Assembly: GCA_022496805.1 (NCBI GenBank)
Contig: CM040093.1
Span: 8,146,213-8,210,212 of the forward strand
Origin: Pohlia nutans
Taxonomy: Eukaryota > Streptophyta > Bryopsida > Bryales > Mniaceae
Length of the DNA stretch: 64,000 nt
Reading direction: 5' to 3'
The position numbers were made by a program, and so were the translations under genes. Numbering within the stretch: the first letter of the stretch is position 1; every line of letters begins with the position of its first letter. A model generated the notes under the pieces. It made no database searches, was not told the origin of the DNA, and was given only the letters and a program-made list of their open reading frames with translations. Of the stretch, positions 22,001 to 34,225 are shown piece after piece.

Positions 22001-24983
22001 TATTTGGACCAATGAAAGAAAGATCTTATAGAGTACAAGTGGTTTGTTACAGGGCAACTGGCGACGATACACGAAGTCTGTGTACAACAGTATGCAAATG
22101 GACCTACTTGGGGCATGCTCATTTGGAACAAATGTCAAGTGAGCATTCGGTGGCAATGAAAGCTTCTGGATGGGATGATCTTTTCTGGCAAGAGATTGGT
22201 CTTGGTGATCTTGTTGAATCGGGATATGCCACAATAGGTACCACTTTTGCTCACGTTGTCATCTGTTTTCGACCAACACAATTGCTCCTCTAGCATTTGT
22301 TATACAAGCCATGAAATGTCGTGGATCTGGCTACATGAATCAGTATTGTTATCCCGGTTTACGTTTTGTGCCTTGGTAGTTTGACTTATGAATTCGCATG
22401 TCTTTTAGGAAGAAATGTGGCCTTTCCTGGTCACCCGCTTGGTCTCGGCCTCACTCACTTGGCTGCTCAGGTAAGACTATCAAGGCAATGACCACTTTTC
22501 ATGCTGTATGATCATGTTTTGTTCCTGAATGTTCTTGTGGCATTACGTCCTGCTTGAATAAAAATGGAGATCGATACCCAGAATTTCTGAATCAGGTTGG
22601 CATTACCAATATCATACATTTCAGAAAGTTCATAAATTGGAGATGACAGATACTGAATGCGTACTGTTTCTTGTAGGAACTTGGTTTGAAGGAGGGAACA
22701 CCTGTTGGAACCTCTTTAATTGATGCTCATGCAGGTGGAATTGGGACTCTTGAGAGTATCCCAAGAAGCCCAGCAGCGGTATCCACTTCAGGTGAACAGT
22801 ATTCTTGTAAATCCAGCGGGTTACTACTGAATTAATTTCCTTTACCAAGATGAGTTGGTTAAGTATTGTACTAGCTCATAATGCATCTGCACCTTACTAC
22901 AAGATTCCAGATATTCTACAAGCAATGGTTTATTCTCCACCTTGCAGCTGCAGTTCAACGCTGTTCAGGCTTGTATGACTACTGACATTTAATTAAAACA
23001 TCTGGAGTTGCAGGCGCTATTGATGATGCTGATGCTTTGTGTCGAAGGATGGTTCTTGTGTGCGGAACATCGACGTGCCACATGGCTGTTTCACATGAGA
23101 GACATTTCATTCCGGGTGTCTGGGGACCGTTCTGGTCAGGTACTTCATTGATCACCCGTTGGCATCACGAGCTTCAGTGTTCTGTCGGGGTAGCTTTTGG
23201 TCGCTGGTCGTTAATCCTTTTTGCAGGAACAGTCCGGCTGCATCTAAGATGTTCTCGAGAAAGCTAGACAACCGATGCGTTTATTTGAGGACACTCGTTT
23301 CCATTGAAGTCTTAATAATTATCTAGACTTCTGGACATCCCTCGGATTTTATGCAGTCCTTGTATCATAAGTTGCTGGTGATCTGGATGGATGCAGCTAT
23401 GGTTCCTGAGTTATGGCTTACGGAAGGAGGTCAGAGTGCGACTGGAGCGCTTCTGGATCACATTGTTGAGACCCATCCTGCTGCTCCTGCCCTCGCTAAC
23501 CGGGCAGCTCACCAGAGTGAGTATTATTCTTTCTACAAGTTTAAATATCTACTTAGTGCTATCTGTGTCGCCACTTATTATATGCAGGTCTCCAAATGGA
23601 GAGTGGACCGTTGTTGGGAATACACCTGTATCTCTCGTTGGCCACCATCCCTCGCAATGGTTGTGCATGCAATCAAGTTGTGATACCTATCTTATTGTTC
23701 ACTGACAGAGGGAATGTTTTGGTACAGAAATGTCAATCTACGATGCTTTGAATAGCATCCTGGAGGACCTTGTTACTGAGAAAAATGTGCCTTTCAAAAG
23801 TGCTTTGACGAAAGACATCCATGTGTTACCTGATTTCAACGGAAACAGGTATGCATGCATAATCTCTCCAGGGCTTTGCTGTCCTCTTCATTATCTCTTG
23901 AACCGTATTTCTTGAAATTGGGTACGTGCTGGGAAGTGATGTACACGTTCTAATAACTGGACTCGCGTACAGATCACCATTGGCAGATCCGATGGCAAGG
24001 GGGGTTGTCAGCGGTTTGTCCTTGGATGCCAGCCCGGAAGATCTTGCTCTCTTATATTTGGCAACAGTGCAAAGCATCGCATATGGGACCAAACATTTAG
24101 TGGACCATTGTAATGCTCATGGGCTCAAGGTAGATTTTCAGATCGAAATGAAAACATCGTCTATGTATTTACGCAGCATGCTCTCTTCCCATCGTCTCCG
24201 TAATTGACTCGGTTGGTTGCATTCTTTAGATGGATGAAAGTGAATAGCACTCCTGAGATTTTCTTTGACAGACTATGTGATCACATTGTGGCAATGTTTC
24301 CCTGGCAGATTGATACATTGTTGGCATGTGGGGGCCTCTCAAAGAACAAACTTTACATTCAGGAGCATGCCAACATAGTGGGTACGGTGCTGACCAAGTG
24401 ATTGTTGTCTGAGAGGTTGTTTCAATTAAGTAGCCTTTTTTTTTTTCTTGATTTCTGACCTTCGTAACTGTCGCCTTCCAAACTCTTGCACATAGTATTC
24501 CTTGCTTAAAGTCAGAGGAAGGATTTGAAGCGGTATTTTTTATTTTGAATGTGACAGGATGCGCAGTTTCATTGCCAAGAGAAAACGAGGCTGTGTTGCT
24601 TGGCGCTGCAGTGCTAGGATCCGTAGCGGCAAAAAAGTACAGTAGCCTGAGAGATGCTATGGTTGCTTTGAATGCCCCCGGTCTGGTAAGCAAGAGATTT
24701 TGAAGTTTAATTTTCACGATGATTTGTGTTGATGGAGTTAAAATCCAGGCTTGAAATAGTTCTTAGTACCAGTTGTTGTACCAACCCAATAGCAGTGATT
24801 TTTGAATGAAAGCCAAATACTAGGAATCGAGGCTGATTATCAAAATTGTGCTTGTAGGTGGTGGAGCCTTCACAGGATGAGCGAGTCAAGAAATACCACC
24901 AGGCTAAGTACGAGATTTTCAGGTCTCTCTATGAGCAACAAGTTTCGTTTCGGAAAAAAATGGCAGACGTTCTGGCTAAGTAA
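19012..24983 (+). CDS. FGGY: FGGY-family carbohydrate kinase (D-ribulokinase type)
   Basis: Fourteen exons with GT-AG introns join in frame to about 605 residues: 19012-19156, 20454-20651, 20992-21170, 21594-21676, 22053-22237, 22409-22470, 22677-22791, 23014-23139, 23397-23516, 23728-23848, 23973-24129, 24309-24381, 24558-24685, 24858-24983. The product resembles the plant and animal FGGY proteins, which phosphorylate D-ribulose and related sugars. The N-terminal fold has [16 protein letters not shown] (phosphate-1, D40) and VIVWMDHRA. The catalytic Asp candidate is D300 in [13 protein letters not shown]. Later motifs are [39 protein letters not shown] and [10 protein letters not shown]. The first ~30 residues are Ser/Thr-rich and could be an organelle signal. 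No stops or frameshifts occur in the exons, so the gene looks functional. A second ATG follows the first directly. Intron 1 carries tandem repeats. Confidence 0.93.
19209..19840. repeat. Tandem repeats, about 224 bp, in FGGY intron 1
   Basis: GATTGATTTTGCATTGATTC recurs at 19209 and 19433, and the following ~200 bases (TTAAATTCTGGTTAAAT, GGAGTACTA(T/C)GAATGGGACT, CACAATGCAATGTTGGATTC) match well. A third, more diverged partial copy spans roughly 19700-19830. Confidence 0.85.
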
Positions 24984-25384
24984 CGGATGCCGTTGCAGTG
25001 ATCCAACCTCTTTGAAATGTATAGCCAGTTGATGACCCTCTTCTATAGATATTTGAGACAAGGTCTACAACTGCACTTGCTGAATTTGTATATTTCCTCT
25101 TGGCTCTACCTGTTTGCCTTCTGTTTGTGCCCCGTTTTCTACCTTTGCTCTATTTCAAGTTCTACTTACAAGTGCAGAGATGCAATCAAAGCACGAGGTG
25201 AGAGATCCATTGGCAAGATTCTTCATAGCAATAGATTTTTCCTAAAGAAACCTTGACCCGTTAAGTTATATGAAGGTATTTAGTTGCATAGTTGGATTTA
25301 AGCTTTATTTACTTCACAAACATTGAGGGACCTTAGCTCACTGGTTTCTGCAGTGCAATCACTACAATAGCCGTGCTTCTGTTC

Positions 25385-26244
25385 TTAACCCCCTAAATGC
25401 TTGGGCCTATGGCCTTAGAGTCGAACTACAATTTGTACCCATTGAATGTTTCATATCAATACTAAAAATATAAATAATGAACATATTAACAAAAGTCCAC
25501 AATTTTTTTTGTATTTTTTTCTGTGAGATTTTAAAATTACTGTGATTTTTTAAGGAAAATTTTGATTTTTTTTAATATTAATTAGTCCCTTTGTTTTGAA
25601 ACAATGGTCTGAATTCTTGGAGGTGCTTCTTATGTTGGAAAAAACAATGGTCTGAATTCTTGGAGGTGCTTCTTATGTTGGAAAAGAGGGAATATAAAAC
25701 ATACTTAAAAAATCTGATTCTCTTTACTTTAGGTTTAAATAACAATGAAGAACAATATGGTGGATGAAAGTCATCTATTTCTAGAATATTTTAAAATTGA
25801 ATTGTTTCATGTTAATAGGTATTGAACTTGTAATTGTAATAAAATGCTCAATTTTAGGAAATTTTCAAAATTCAAAAACGGAGTGGAAGCTGGATTTGAC
25901 AAACTTCACTTTGTTTGTTAATCTTTTAGTGCCTAGGTTTCTTTCAAATTCAACATTAAATCTGTTACATGTGAGTTGAATAAGCAATACTAACCTAAGT
26001 AATTGAGAATTCAATAGTAAAGAGCCAAAATTGTCAAAATACACTACACGGTACTCCAAATTTCACATTTGAGACCTTGTATAAAATCCAAAAATAGCTC
26101 AAAAAATCTTGAGTTTTTAATCACATGTTTAGAAGTTGATTCTCTATTTACATTTAAAACATTTTATAAAAATATTCATTTTTGTGTGCACATTGATAGT
26201 GTTTGGCTCCTAGAGCAACTAGATTTTGGTTGTTTAGGGGTTAA
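25385..26244. mobile_element. TTAA-family element, about 860 bp
   Basis: The left end is TTAACCCCCTAAATGCTTGG. The right end, GTTTAGGGGTTAA, inverts to TTAACCCCTAAAC. It lies just 3' of the FGGY gene. The interior is AT-rich, has no transposase and contains a 43-bp tandem duplication. Confidence 0.6.
25602..25687. repeat. 43-bp tandem duplication
   Basis: CAATGGTCTGAATTCTTGGA begins at 25602 and again at 25645; the units are identical over about 40 bases. It sits inside the TTAA element. Confidence 0.9.
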
Positions 26245-26701
26245 GCATGCCGTCTCGTAAATGCACATCATTATTCTTTTTGTAAATTGTAAATACTTAT
26301 GGTGAACCATCCTAAATTTGTGTATTGGTCTCATTTTGGCTTTACAAAAGTTTAAAAAAATTCATCTTTTTCAAAATAAATTCATGATTCACTGTTGGAT
26401 GAAGTATATCATGAATGGATGAAAAATTTAATTAAAAACTAGATGAGATTGTTATGTCCATGATTCCATGAGAGCCTGAATGAAGAAACATAAAGTATGT
26501 TACATTTTCCCTGTTATTCTCCTTGAGGAAAACTCCTAGGTAGTTGTTTTTGATACTCCAAACGTTGAACTCCCATATGCATATGATGAAGTTTGCCCAA
26601 ACGTCACAATGAAAGGTCATTTTAGCATACAATGCTCTTAACATTGTATAGAAGTTGGCGTTCACTCAATGAGATCGTACCATAGAGGAACACTCTTAGT
26701 A

Positions 26702-27365
26702 CACCGAAATCATCATATACTGTGGGCGTGTGAATGGCGTGGGCACATTCATCCATTTAAACAAATTTTCATCCAATTTGGAAGAATTTTACCACAATAT
26801 TTTGAATTTTTTATTATTAGTAAAGCCTCTCGTAAATACCATAACATTCAATGGCCTTCACTGGCTCTGCTTTGCTCTTGAGGAGGATGAGCAACATATT
26901 TTGGCATTATCATCCAAAAACAATCAGTAGCTACCCATGTTTTCTTACAGATGGAGGTTTTGAAAAACTAAAAGGGAAGGTAACCATGCATGGTCTTTGT
27001 TGACACATCTCTACATGTTCCTCACTTTTAAAGAGAGCAACATTATAAGTAATAATACTTTAACCCAAGAATGTTATGGTGCATGGCTAACCAATAGAAA
27101 ATGGGCAACCAAAATTAAAAAATTCCTTGACCAGTTTTGTCCCTCCATTGACAATGATTTATGCCCTTCCTGCTTCCTTCCCCACCTTCCCCATCCTTTG
27201 AAAATGAAAAATAAAGGGCTACACTTAATGCATTACATGGATGATAATCACATGATGCATTACAAATCACTAGATGGATGAAAAGACAGAGTGGCTGAAT
27301 GCTACTAAATGTTATGACCGTGGGCCATAGTATATGATGAGCCATAGTATATGGTGATTTTGGTG
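26702..27365. mobile_element. TA-type MITE family, 664-bp copy
   Basis: The left end CACCGAAATCATCATATACT and right end AGTATATGGTGATTTTGGTG are inverted repeats. Both flanks are TA (26700-26701, 27366-27367). Near the left end it shares CATTCATCCATTT and ATTTTACCACAATATTTTGAA with 7178-7350, 30402-30540 and 40995-41173. It is longer than its relatives; a remnant GCTACTAAATGTTATG at 27301 suggests a nested element inside. A short ORF on each strand is not gene-like. Confidence 0.7.
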
Positions 27366-27590
27366 TACCATTTTCCTGGAAAATCAAGCTTTCTGCATCT
27401 TTCAAAAGATCAGAATGTGGTCACTCTCAGTGCAACTACTCCTTGTCATCTTTGACAAACAGAGGATGAAGTCCTGATTTTTCATCCATGCTGCGTAACA
27501 CCTACGCAATCATGGGCCGCATTCGGTCAGTGCGCAATTTGAGGGCGGTTTACCATAAGAGTTGGTGTGAATGAAGTTGACAGGGGTGTA

Positions 27591-27762
27591 CATAACATTC
27601 AGTAGCATGCATTGTCTTTGTTTTCGCTCTACGCTATATGGTGTGAAATATTCCACACCCAACAGTACTTCATCAGTAGCGAAGTGGACAAGTAGAAGCT
27701 CAAGGTGATGAGCAGAGTTCATGAAGGAAAGACAGTGGACATGAAGGCTACTGAATGTTATG
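27591..27762. mobile_element. TA-type MITE with empty-site proof, 172 bp
   Basis: The ends CATAACATTCAGTAGC and GCTACTGAATGTTATG are exact inverted repeats. Flanks are TA on both sides. The paralogous sequence near 30700 reads GGGGTGTAGCATTC with one TA and no element, matching the flanks here with the element removed. A decayed copy lies at 6071-6246. Confidence 0.85.
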
Positions 27763-27764
27763 TA

Positions 27765-28949
27765 GCATTGCTTTCAAGAGAGCAAATAATTTGCAACAGT
27801 GCACTGGTACATCGAATATATATATGATACCGTACCCCAAGCAAGTGTTTGTGAATATTGGGTTAGCCGTTCCTATAATTGCTCATAACTATCACAGTGT
27901 CCTATTTCATTGAAACAATTTTAAAAATTAAATAAAAATTGTTCAAATTTGTAAATAATCAGGTTAACTTTCTACCCTTAGAAAAAAATAGTCTTACTTT
28001 TAAAAGTGCATGTGTACTCAAATTGTCTCCTTCTGCACATGGGTCAAAATAGGATGCTTAATTTCTTTGTATCTATTGCTGCTCCTAATTGATTTTGGTG
28101 AATAGTCATGAGTACATAAGTTTGGTGTAGAGATTCCTTACATCGCTAGCTCGAGGTTTAAAATCAAGGGAATGGTATTTATCAAAACCAGCTACTGCGT
28201 GATGCCAGGTGCAGGGGTGTGGGTGCAAATATTCTAGGAATATTTTATCGCCTCAGCACTGCCATGTGACGGTTTGTGACGGTTTGGGGTTTAGGGTTTG
28301 GGATTTAGGGGATCCAAGGGTGGGTAGGTGGGACATCCCTTTGCAACACACCATCTACCACAACCGTTCCCAATCCTAACAATTCCAAAATTTATCTTCA
28401 ACCATAGTACATTAATACTAGATAAGTAACAAGATAATAATTTCCAGATAAGAAAACCAAAGATATGAACGATTGAACATAAATTTTCCAAAAAGCATCA
28501 TGTAAAGGCAACAAATCAAATGTCAGTTATCCATTGAAAACAAACACCCGAGGAGTCGAGGATAATGTATCAAGTACAAGAAGAGTGAAAAACCCAGCAA
28601 CTCAGAAAATTACATAAAGCATAACTTTTTACGATTTCGTAGAAATGAAACAAATGTTTGACAGAACCAGTTTAAACCACCCAATTGGAGTTAAGGAAAA
28701 TTGAAGTGTCAATGTACTAAACATCTACTAAACATCCACCGCTTGGAATCATCAAGTCATAAAAAACAAAACAAAACTATTTAAACAACATAATATAGCA
28801 TTCACTTCACACTAAACACTATGGCAAAAATTGTAGTAGAATTCCATCAATGCAAACGTGATGAGTCCTGTAATTGTCCCAAGAACACAAACAAGCAAAA
28901 AAATGTTAGGTTAGTGAGGAAGCATTATGTGTTTACAAGACCACGGTGA
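27765..28949. other. Intergenic DNA, no gene seen
   Basis: It contains a short run of telomere-like TTTAGGG units near 28284-28310 (interstitial and degenerate) and otherwise no recognisable feature. Confidence 0.4.
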
Positions 28950-29553
28950 GTGCTTGCTATCATTGTTATAGCACAAATACAAACCACAAAAGATTACACA
29001 CATCAACGGCTAGTAAGGTGTATAAAAGCATATGTAAAGATCAATAAACAACATGTATGCATCAGCCTTAGAACTCGAAATTCTTCACTTGAGGCCATTG
29101 TGCAAACAGGTTGTGCACACGCACGAGCCAAAAAGCATAGAAGTACTTAGATACAACTGAAACACCCGCAACCGCGAATGACGAATCTACAACAATGTGC
29201 TCATACTTAAGAGTGACTCTTTATGTTTGTTTGTCTCCTGCCCAACTCGTAGTGGAGGCAATAGCATCCGAATGAATTATGGGACCAAGAGTTCCTAATT
29301 TAGAAAACCCTAAATCATGTAAGCACCTTTTAATGCCTTTCATAACTGGTGCTTTTTATAAATGGTGTACCAGTACTGAAGAATTGTTTCATCTCCCGTC
29401 CATTCGTCCCTCGCTCAACTGGCTACTACGGAGGTTACAACATCCAATTCAAATGGATCATGGGATCAAGAGTTTTTAATTTAGAAAATCCTAAAACTCG
29501 TAAGCACCTTTTACTACATTAGTTTCATAAGTAGTAGTGATAATGTGAGACAT
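28950..29553. repeat. Local duplication, copy 1 (partner 30930-31378)
   Basis: It shares GAAACACCCGCAACCGC, CTACAACAATGTGC, CTGCCCAACTCGT and ATCCAA(T/A)-rich blocks in the same order with 30930-31378. A sub-unit (CCTAATTTAGAAAA...GTAAGCACC) occurs twice within the copy. No intact ORF is maintained in both copies. Confidence 0.75.
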
Positions 29554-29698
29554 TTACTAGAAAAATTGTGGGATTCTAAGATTACAAGTGTACGACTCAA
29601 ACTAGTCCATAATGATTAATGACGATCATTACAGACTAGTTTTAAGACTATTTGAGTCGTATACTTGTAGTTGTAAAATCCCACATTTCTTCTAGTAA
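29554..29698. mobile_element. Foldback MITE, copy 1
   Basis: TTACTAGAAAAATTGTGGGA at the left and CCCACATTTCTTCTAGTAA at the right are inverted, and the internal arms (ACAAGTGTACGACTCAAACT versus AGTCGTATACTTGTAG) also pair. A second copy lies at 31379-31533. Confidence 0.75.
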
Positions 29699-29749
29699 TT
29701 ATTCACTAAACTGGGCAATGGTCTGATAAGGGTACCCCGAAAAGCCCTT

Positions 29750-30341
29750 TTAACTCTTAAATCAGTCCCTATGGTAATTTTAAATGACGCCCTTTTTAAA
29801 ACAAAAATAAAAATGAATCAATCGGATGTGGTTTTGATTTCCCACACTCATGAAGTACACACAAAAAAAATCACATAAAAGTTGAAGAGTTTTAAAGATT
29901 TTAAAAGAGATTTTTTCTAAAAAAATAAGAGTTTGTCCCAACTACTCAAAACATCCTAAACATTTGCTTAAAATATTTGATGACGCCATTTTGATACCAA
30001 TTTTTGATACAAAGTATATTTAAATATGTGTTATTTGAAATGAATAATTTGAAGGATTAAAGGTATTATTTATTTTGTACTAAAATGCCTGCAAATGCTG
30101 ATTTTCGGCAATTTTATCCAAGAAGCATAAAAGCATGAAAATTAATTTATTCAATTAAAAAGTTGAACTTAAATTAAAGTATTTCATCTCATCTAAGTGC
30201 GGATTTAGTAAATAACATTGCATGATTGTGTTTATGAAAAAAAAAAAAAACTTGGACAAAAGGAAGTCTACTTAAGACCTACTCAAAATTGTTCAAAAAA
30301 CAGGAGGTCCAATTTGGGCTTCTTGGTCCTTTAGGGGTTAA
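29750..30341. mobile_element. TTAA-family element, 592 bp
   Basis: The left end TTAACTCTTAAATCAGTCCC is diverged; the right end GGTCCTTTAGGGGTTAA is canonical. The whole interior is homologous, in opposite orientation, to 36879-37460. No ORF. Confidence 0.7.
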
Positions 30342-30401
30342 CATTGCATAGAAGTTGGCGTTCACTCAATGAGATCATACAGTAAAAGAACACTCTTAGT
30401 A

Positions 30402-30540
30402 CACCAAAATCATCATATACTGTGGATGTGTGAGTGGCGTGGGTACATTCATCCATTTTAACAAATTATCATCCAATTTGGATGAATTTTACCACAATAT
30501 TTTGAAAAAACAATTATTAGTAAAGCCTTTGGTAAATATT
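30402..30540. mobile_element. TA-type MITE family, partial copy
   Basis: It begins after TA with CACCAAAATCATCATATACT and follows the copy at 26702 closely, including the 60 bases upstream. The right half is missing, so this is a deleted duplicate of the 26640-27790 region; it continues into sequence paralogous to 27440-27790. Confidence 0.65.
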
Positions 30541-30929
30541 GTGGGCAATAATACTACTGTCATCTTTCACAAATAGAGGATGAATTCCTGATTTTTCATC
30601 CATTCTGCGTAACGCCTACGCAATCATGGGCGGCATTAGGTCAGTGCGCAATTTTAGGGCAGTTTACCAGAAGGGTTGGCCTGAATGAAGTTTACAGGGG
30701 TGTAGCATTCCTTTCAAGAGAGCAAATAATTTATAACAATGCACTAGTAGATCAAATATATATGAGCGGAAGCTCATGGCCCATTCACACCAGTCACCCA
30801 ACGCGAGTGCGACATAGAATCTGCGTTTGTCAAGTAAGTTTTTGGTAGCTACAGAGTGCTCCTATAAAATTAATTTTTTTAAACTGATACATGGAAGAAG
30901 CAACTCCAGCACATTTTGGGTGCCGCAAG

Positions 30930-31378
30930 AAATTTGCGCTCCACCAACGCACATACGTTAGCCAAAAGGCATAGAAGTATTTAGACAAAGCCGAAACACC
31001 CGCAACCGCAAATGGCAAAACTACAACAATGTGCCAGTAGTGAAGACTTTTTCCGTTTGTTTGTCTTCTGCCCAACTCGTCGTGGAGACTATGACATCCA
31101 AATGAATTATGGCACCAAAAGTTCCTAATTTAGAAAATTCTAAATCCTGTAAGCACCCTTTAATACCTTTCATAACTCGTGCTTTTTTTAAATAGTGTGC
31201 CACTGCTGAAGAAATTGTTTCATCTCCTATCTATTCGTCTCTCGCCCATTTGGCTATAGAGGTTACAACATCCAATTCAAATGGATCAGGGTCCGAGCAA
31301 GAGTTTTTAATTTAAAAAATCCTACATCTTGTAAGTATCGTCTACTACCTTTCATAAGTAGTACTGATAATGTGAGAC
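30930..31378. repeat. Local duplication, copy 2
   Basis: Paralogue of 28950-29553, shorter and diverged by point changes and small indels. The two copies are about 2 kb apart in the same orientation, each followed by a copy of the foldback MITE. Confidence 0.75.
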
Positions 31379-31533
31379 ATTCACTAGAAACAATGTAGAA
31401 TTTTACGACTACAAGTATACGACTCAATTTAGTCTATAATGAATTAATGAATAATGACAATCATTTCGGACTAGTTTTAGGACTATTTGAGTCATATACT
31501 TGTAGTTGCAGAATCCCACATTTCTTCTGATAA
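31379..31533. mobile_element. Foldback MITE, copy 2
   Basis: Homologous to 29554-29698, with more decay at the left end (TTCACTAGAAACAATGTAGA). It lies in the same context as copy 1, so both were duplicated together. Confidence 0.7.
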
Positions 31534-32389
31534 TTATTCACTGAATTATCCAAACCAAAAAGACTTAATTTAATTATTATAAACAAACATGTGGTCAGAG
31601 TTATTCTAGATTTCTAAATTCCTATTCTAGACTTCTAAATTCAATTATATTACCATTTCACGACCTCATGTACCCTACATCAATGGTAAGATGGACTCGA
31701 CAATCTCGGGGGGATCACTAACAAAAATCGTAGAAACAATGTGCGATAAAAAATAGGGTCTAATATATTCATTGTAGATAAATTTTGCAAAAAATGTACA
31801 TATAATATAGGGGGTTTTTAAATAGTGAAACATGTTTACATGTAAAATACCATCACATATAATGGCCTCTTTTATTTGGTCAGTACATATAAAGTAGCGT
31901 GAAAACAATTACTAGGGGTAGCGGCTCTATTATAGGGTCTGTGCTAATGGATGAAAAGAGGTAATTTTATGTTGAAAAAGCTTAGATGGATGACTTCGCA
32001 AGCTGGCTGGCTTGAACGTTACTGAACCAAAGTATCCAATGTAGAGTTAATGTTCTCTATCTATGTGGCGGGAGGGAAAATTTCAGCTCTTTGTTTGATA
32101 GGGTGTAAGAAACAAAATGCGGTGTAAGAAAAAAATGAACAATAGTTGGGCTTCAAAAAAATTAAATGGGGTATAGTAAAAAGAATTAGTTACTTGGGGT
32201 ATAAGGAAAAAAATGCAGTATAAGTAAAATAGGGTATTTTTAAATGATTCCCCCCAAAATTTATAATTAAAATACAAGCATTTACCTTTATTTTGAAAAA
32301 TACCATACCTTATAATCTTTTCTGCAAGGTAAATAGCCCCCCAATAAATAGGTCTTGAGCGCACGTGTATGCAAATTATAAGAGGGAGT
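31534..32389. other. AT-rich intergenic DNA
   Basis: No gene seen. Short reiterations such as GGTGTAAGAAA and GGGTATA around 32100-32220 suggest local slippage. Confidence 0.4.
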
Positions 32390-33476
32390 GCACCCCCGAG
32401 TCGACAATGGCTTATAGAGTATATAGTGCCTTTTTATTAATACATAGTACCCTTTCATTAATGAACTACCATCAGGTTATGAAACGTTTATATATATAAT
32501 ATGTGCTTATATTTTAATTATTAATTTTCTATTATTTTGGTTATATCTCATTTTGAAAGGTCAAATTGACAATTGGAATTTTTTATTATTATTTTAAAAT
32601 CAACACAAATCATGAATATAAACATATCTTTTCATACCTTCTCATATTTGTACCTTTTCAACCTTGAATGTACTTAAGTAATTAATTTTTTGTTTGGATA
32701 AATTTAAAACTCTCTTCAATCCCCGGCCATGAGATTCTAGTTACATTGATTATGCGACGACCGAAGTGATTCAACATTGGTTCAACTTTGTGTATCATTC
32801 AGTACCTTGAAGATGGAGTATAGCATGAATCATCATCAAGAATTTCCGACCCCATTGATTCTGCACTGATTCAGTGCGTTTATCGTTAAACACTGATTCC
32901 GCACGTCATACGTGCATTTAGAAGTGTCGTTACGGTACGGAAGTGACATGCATTACTAGAGTGTCGATGCAGTGTCTTTTCAATGATTATCAAAAAAGTG
33001 TTGTTTCCGCACGAAAGTCGTGCTTGACGGAATCCGTGCGTTAATCGTGTATCTACATTACATGGCTAATAAGACACGGATAACATGCGGTTTTAGTTAA
33101 TGCGGATTCAGTATCGTATACGTATCATATTAATGCCATTTACTATATTCGTGCGATTTCAGTATCTATTATAATGCAAATTATTTTCGTACGACATCCG
33201 TGTACAATATTTTAATATATTTTTTGGAATCTTTTGGAATCTTTTGGAATATTTCAAAGTATTTTATATTATTTTGGAATATGTTGGAATATTCCAAGAA
33301 TCTTCTTTAAATTATACTTACGGTTTAATTTCCCAAAACATTTTTAGATCTACATTTATAGAGTTTAGAAGCAATACACATTAAAATTTCAAAGAAATAA
33401 CATTTTATATTTTTAAAATTCGAATTTGGTATTATTGGTTATCATTGTACTTTTCATCATAGGAGCAAAAAAAAAT

Positions 33477-33975
33477 AGCTCACAACCACCTCGATTTTGG
33501 CAAAAAATAAAAAAATTCAAAATATTATGAAAAAAGTCCTAGATATAGAAAACGTCCTGCATAATCTAGTGCAAAAAAAAAATTTGGAAAAAAAGTTTTT
33601 TTCACATAGTTAAAAACATTCAAAGTCCGTTGAAAAAAAAAAACAGCTCACAGCCATGATCTGCCATCACGATTTTGGCAAAAAATTAAAAAATTAAAAA
33701 TATTATGAAAAAAACCCTAGATATAGAAAAAGTCCTGCATAATCTAATGCAAAAAAAAAATTGGAAAAAAAGTTTTTTTCACATAGTTAAAAACATTCAA
33801 AGTCCGCTGTAAAAAAAAAAACAGCTCACAGCCATGATCTGCCATCACAATTTTGGCAGAAAAAAAAACAAACTCAAAATATTCTGAAAAAATTTGTAGA
33901 TGTAGGAAAAGCCCTGCATGTTGTAGTGCAAAAAAAAAAATTGAAAAAAGAATTATATACACATGGCAAAAAATA
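33477..33975. repeat. Three-copy tandem repeat, about 170 bp units
   Basis: Units start at AGCTCACA at 33477, 33645 and 33823. Each contains ATTTTGGCA, AAAAAT and CCTGCAT(A/G) in the same order. Copies 1 and 2 are closest; copy 3 has diverged. Confidence 0.9.
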
Positions 33976-34029
33976 GGCAATGGTTTCATTCTTTTATAAT
34001 TACCAAAAGAGTTCCTTTCTATGCATGAA

Positions 34030-34225
34030 GAGTTTGAGGTGGTTTGGTGGTTTGGAGCTTCATCGGCAACCGGGAGGTCGTGAGTTCAAATCCCACCGTT
34101 GGCGATAGAGCTTGGGAAGCTATGGTGGGCCCCACCGTGCGTTCGGGCAATTTCCATGTAGTTGAAGTGGGTAGCGAGGAAATTAATTTTATTTTATTAT
34201 TTTATTATTTTATTTTATTATATAT
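34030..34225 (+). mobile_element. tRNA-derived SINE-like sequence
   Basis: GTCGTGAGTTCAAATCCCAC near 34078 is a good pol III B box, with TGGTTTGGTGGTTTGGAG upstream as a weak A box. The body ends in an ATTTTATT-type simple repeat (34185-34220), typical of a plant SINE tail. A complete tRNA is ruled out by the lack of stems. Target duplications were not identified. Confidence 0.55.

Noticed and set aside
21545..22234. ORFs of 111-151 codons within the FGGY gene on both strands
   Set aside because: They run through introns and do not match the in-frame exon chain that gives a complete kinase.
23587..23682. Possible extra FGGY exon after TATGCAG
   Set aside because: Exons 23397-23516 and 23728-23848 join in frame and give the expected family sequence without it.
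28284..28310. Telomere-like TTTAGGG units
   Set aside because: Only two or three degenerate units, internal to the sequence; not a telomere.
34030..34225. A functional tRNA gene
   Set aside because: A B box is present, but the sequence cannot form the four stems and ends in a SINE-like tail.
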